From: Bacteroidota bacterium
GTDB taxonomy: Bacteria > Bacteroidota > Bacteroidia > Sphingobacteriales > Sphingobacteriaceae
Direction of reading: 5' to 3'
NCBI GenBank assembly: GCA_023450085.1
Contig: JAEXHI010000014.1
Coordinates: forward strand, 10,536 to 74,535
Length of the DNA: 64,000 nucleotides
Within the stretch, counting starts at the first letter, position 1; each line of letters opens with the position of its first letter. Shown piece by piece: positions 62,443 to 64,000 of this stretch. A program made the position numbers and the translations under genes. The notes beneath the pieces were generated by a model, which was not told where the DNA came from, searched no databases, and saw nothing but the letters and a program-made list of their open reading frames with translations.

Positions 62443-64000
62443 TTATTGTTTAATCACTTTCTTCGTCACACTTTCAGTCGCTCCCATCAGTTTTACAAAA
62501 TATACCCCTACTGGATATTGTGCTAAGTCTATTTGCGTTTCATATTCTTGTGGCTTTAAAGAAATAATACTCAGTACTTTTCCCTCAACACTGCTTACTG
62601 TTAATTTCGTATATCTCCCAGCTGCAAAGCTCAACATTGCATCCCTTTTGGTTGGGTTAGGATAAAGCTGAACAACGGAGACAGCAAGCTCAAAGTTGAG
62701 GACACGTTCTCCCAATTCGGTAGGTTTACCATCTAAATCCACCTGTACCAAACGGTAATAGTTGTTTCCCTTTAAAGGTTGTCGGTCATAAAAAGTATAA
62801 CTATTGGCTAGGGCTGTAGTGCCATGACCACCTACCTCTCCCAGTTTCACAAAAACTTTATCTTCGCCGCTGCGATAAACTACAAAGTTTTTGTTGTTCT
62901 GCTCACTGACCGTTTTCCATTCCAATTTAGCGGCATTCCCTTCGGCAGTGGCTTTATAGCTAAGCAAATTTACAGGAAGTGGCGGCTTTGTTACTAGCAA
63001 AGACTGTATTTGTGCCATAGCAGCTAGATAATTACCATTACCAGACTGTGACGCCGTAATATCTGTAGTCCCTGCTCCTTTTATTTTAACCATCCAAACA
63101 CCAGCACTTTGGTATACTTCTGCCACATTGGTATCGCTACTGCTGAAACTTAATGACAATCCGCTACTACTATTGGCAACCAATACAAAATCAGGGCTTG
63201 TAGTCATTTTGGCACTCAAAGCCGCAAAAGTGATAGACTGGCTTGCCTTACCCACGATTAAAGTCTGCTGAACATTAGCCGCAGCATTATAATTGGTATT
63301 GCCCAACTGCGACGCGGTAATGTTGGTACTACCTACACCAACAATAGTTACGGTATTGCCCACAATGGTAGCCACTAATGGATTGGAACTGGTATAAGTA
63401 ACCGCATTGCCTGAGGCACCACCTGTAGCGCTTAAGTTAAAATCGGCATCCCCGTAAGTTTTATTGGCCAAAGCAGTAAAACTGATTGTTTGATCCGCTT
63501 TACCAACTGTTAAGGTTTGTTGAACATCAAGTGCAGCATTGTAATTGGCATTGCCCAACTGCGAAGCGGTAATAGTTGTACTGCCCGCTCCAACGATAGT
63601 CACGGTATTGCCTACAATGGCAGCCACCAATGGATTGGAACTGGTATAAGTAACCGCATTGCCTGAGGCACCACCTGTAGCGCTTAAATTAAAATCGACA
63701 TCGCCATAAGTTTTATTAGCCAAAGCCGCAAAGCTTATGGTTTGATCCGCTTTGCCAACTGTTAAGGTTTGTTGAACATTAGCCGCAGCATTGTAATTGG
63801 TATTGCCCAACTGCGAAGCGGTAATAGTTGTACTGCCCGCTCCAACGATAGTCACGGTATTGCCTACAATGGCAGCCACCAATGGATTGGAACTTGTATA
63901 AGTAACCGCATTGCCAGACGCACCACCCGTAGAATTCAAATTAAAATCGGCATCCCCATAAACCTTATTAGTTAAAGCCGCAAAGCTGATGGTTTGATCC
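62443..64000 (-). CDS. T9SS surface protein with MBG-like repeats (N-terminus outside window)
   Basis: The frame is open to the right edge, so only the last ~519 residues are seen. It has three near-identical 84-residue repeats, each with QTISFAALANKTYGDADF and VGNTVTIVGAGSTTITASQ, resembling MBG/bacterial Ig-like domains. A diverged fourth repeat follows, then a linker (NLLSYKATAEGNAAKLEWKT) and a T9SS sorting domain (QLYPNPTKRDAMLSFAAGRY) ending KKVIKQ. It is likely an extended surface stalk or adhesin. The start and any N-terminal domain are not known. Confidence 0.85.
   Translation of the reverse strand, partial: DQTISFAALTNKVYGDADFNLNSTGGASGNAVTYTSSNPLVAAIVGNTVTIVGAGSTTITASQLGNTNYNAAANVQQTLTVGKADQTISFAALANKTYGDVDFNLSATGGASGNAVTYTSSNPLVAAIVGNTVTIVGAGSTTITASQLGNANYNAALDVQQTLTVGKADQTISFTALANKTYGDADFNLSATGGASGNAVTYTSSNPLVATIVGNTVTIVGVGSTNITASQLGNTNYNAAANVQQTLIVGKASQSITFAALSAKMTTSPDFVLVANSSSGLSLSFSSSDTNVAEVYQSAGVWMVKIKGAGTTDITASQSGNGNYLAAMAQIQSLLVTKPPLPVNLLSYKATAEGNAAKLEWKTVSEQNNKNFVVYRSGEDKVFVKLGEVGGHGTTALANSYTFYDRQPLKGNNYYRLVQVDLDGKPTELGERVLNFELAVSVVQLYPNPTKRDAMLSFAAGRYTKLTVSSVEGKVLSIISLKPQEYETQIDLAQYPVGVYFVKLMGATESVTKKVIKQ
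63249..64000. repeat. 252-bp tandem repeats inside the MBG-like gene
   Basis: The string ACCGCATTGCC recurs at 63401, 63653 and 63905 (the last as ACCGCATTGCCAGA), a period of exactly 252 bases or 84 codons. Long stretches between copies are identical. Confidence 0.9.

Noticed and set aside
62240..62665. Plus-strand open frame of 141 codons
   Set aside because: It spans the palindrome, the minus-strand terminator and the end of a real minus-strand gene; codons match the antisense sorting domain.
63249..64000. CRISPR array
   Set aside because: Repeats are 252 bp, in frame and without spacers; they are protein repeats.
1..64000. tRNA or rRNA genes
   Set aside because: Scanned the spacers by eye and saw no cloverleaf-like sequence with a GTTCGA-type T loop and CCA end; a tRNA search tool could still find one.

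Overview
The window reads as a chromosomal segment of a Bacteroidota bacterium, most likely a free-living Sphingobacteriaceae member of the Pedobacter type (inference). The evidence is: AT-rich DNA; many promoters of the Bacteroidota form TAnnTTTG; C-terminal type IX secretion (T9SS) sorting domains; a serine palmitoyltransferase with inositol-lipid genes; a bacillithiol-type YtxJ protein; LytS/LytTR regulation; and secreted pectin-degrading enzymes. No tRNA, rRNA, CRISPR array, integrase or transposase was seen.

Layout. 1-10450 is mostly housekeeping: an FKBP lipoprotein (cut by the window edge), a DHH phosphoesterase, ndk, a second FKBP, a small membrane lipoprotein, recF with a DUF721 gene, a TPR membrane protein, ribH, a tiny lipoprotein with YtxJ, mqo, OsmC and an AraC regulator. 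10725-22748 is a large lipid locus. It starts with a possible attenuator leader, then serine palmitoyltransferase, a GNAT-like acyltransferase and an NAD(P)-dependent reductase (ceramide backbone). Next come inositol-phosphate synthase, a PgpA-like phosphatase, GtrA, a DUF5686 outer-membrane protein, a CDP-alcohol phosphatidyltransferase fused to DUF4833, a fatty-acid hydroxylase, an Aur1-like PAP2 protein and a small GNAT. Together these could make 2-hydroxylated ceramide, phosphatidylinositol and inositol-phosphoryl-ceramide.

22900-28200 holds a TPR sensor kinase, an unknown lipoprotein, lipA and a repeat-rich spacer. 28208-37436 (minus) encodes three T9SS-exported proteins, among them a pectin methylesterase and a pectate lyase. 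37729-52448 holds the NAD(P)HX repair enzyme, a PIF1-like helicase, a TlpA-type thioredoxin, YiaA, a GH5 glycosidase, a LytS/LytTR two-component pair divergent from a TonB-dependent-type receptor, and uvrA.

53080-64000 (minus) contains three large T9SS surface proteins (LamG/beta-helix, beta-helix, and MBG/Ig-like repeats, the last cut by the window edge). They surround an unusual regulator that joins a cyclic-nucleotide-type sensor domain to an AraC-type DNA-binding domain. Two of these surface genes carry the same long perfect palindrome (36 and 38 bp), and in both its centre lies exactly 53.5 bp upstream of the outer edge of a TAnnTTTG element. I regard this as the strongest candidate for an undescribed regulatory system here. 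The lipid locus is the best candidate for an integrated metabolic system.

Intergenic spaces contain several families of short palindromic repeats typical of these genomes. Several genes have ATG only 4 bases after TAnnTTTG, which suggests leaderless mRNAs.
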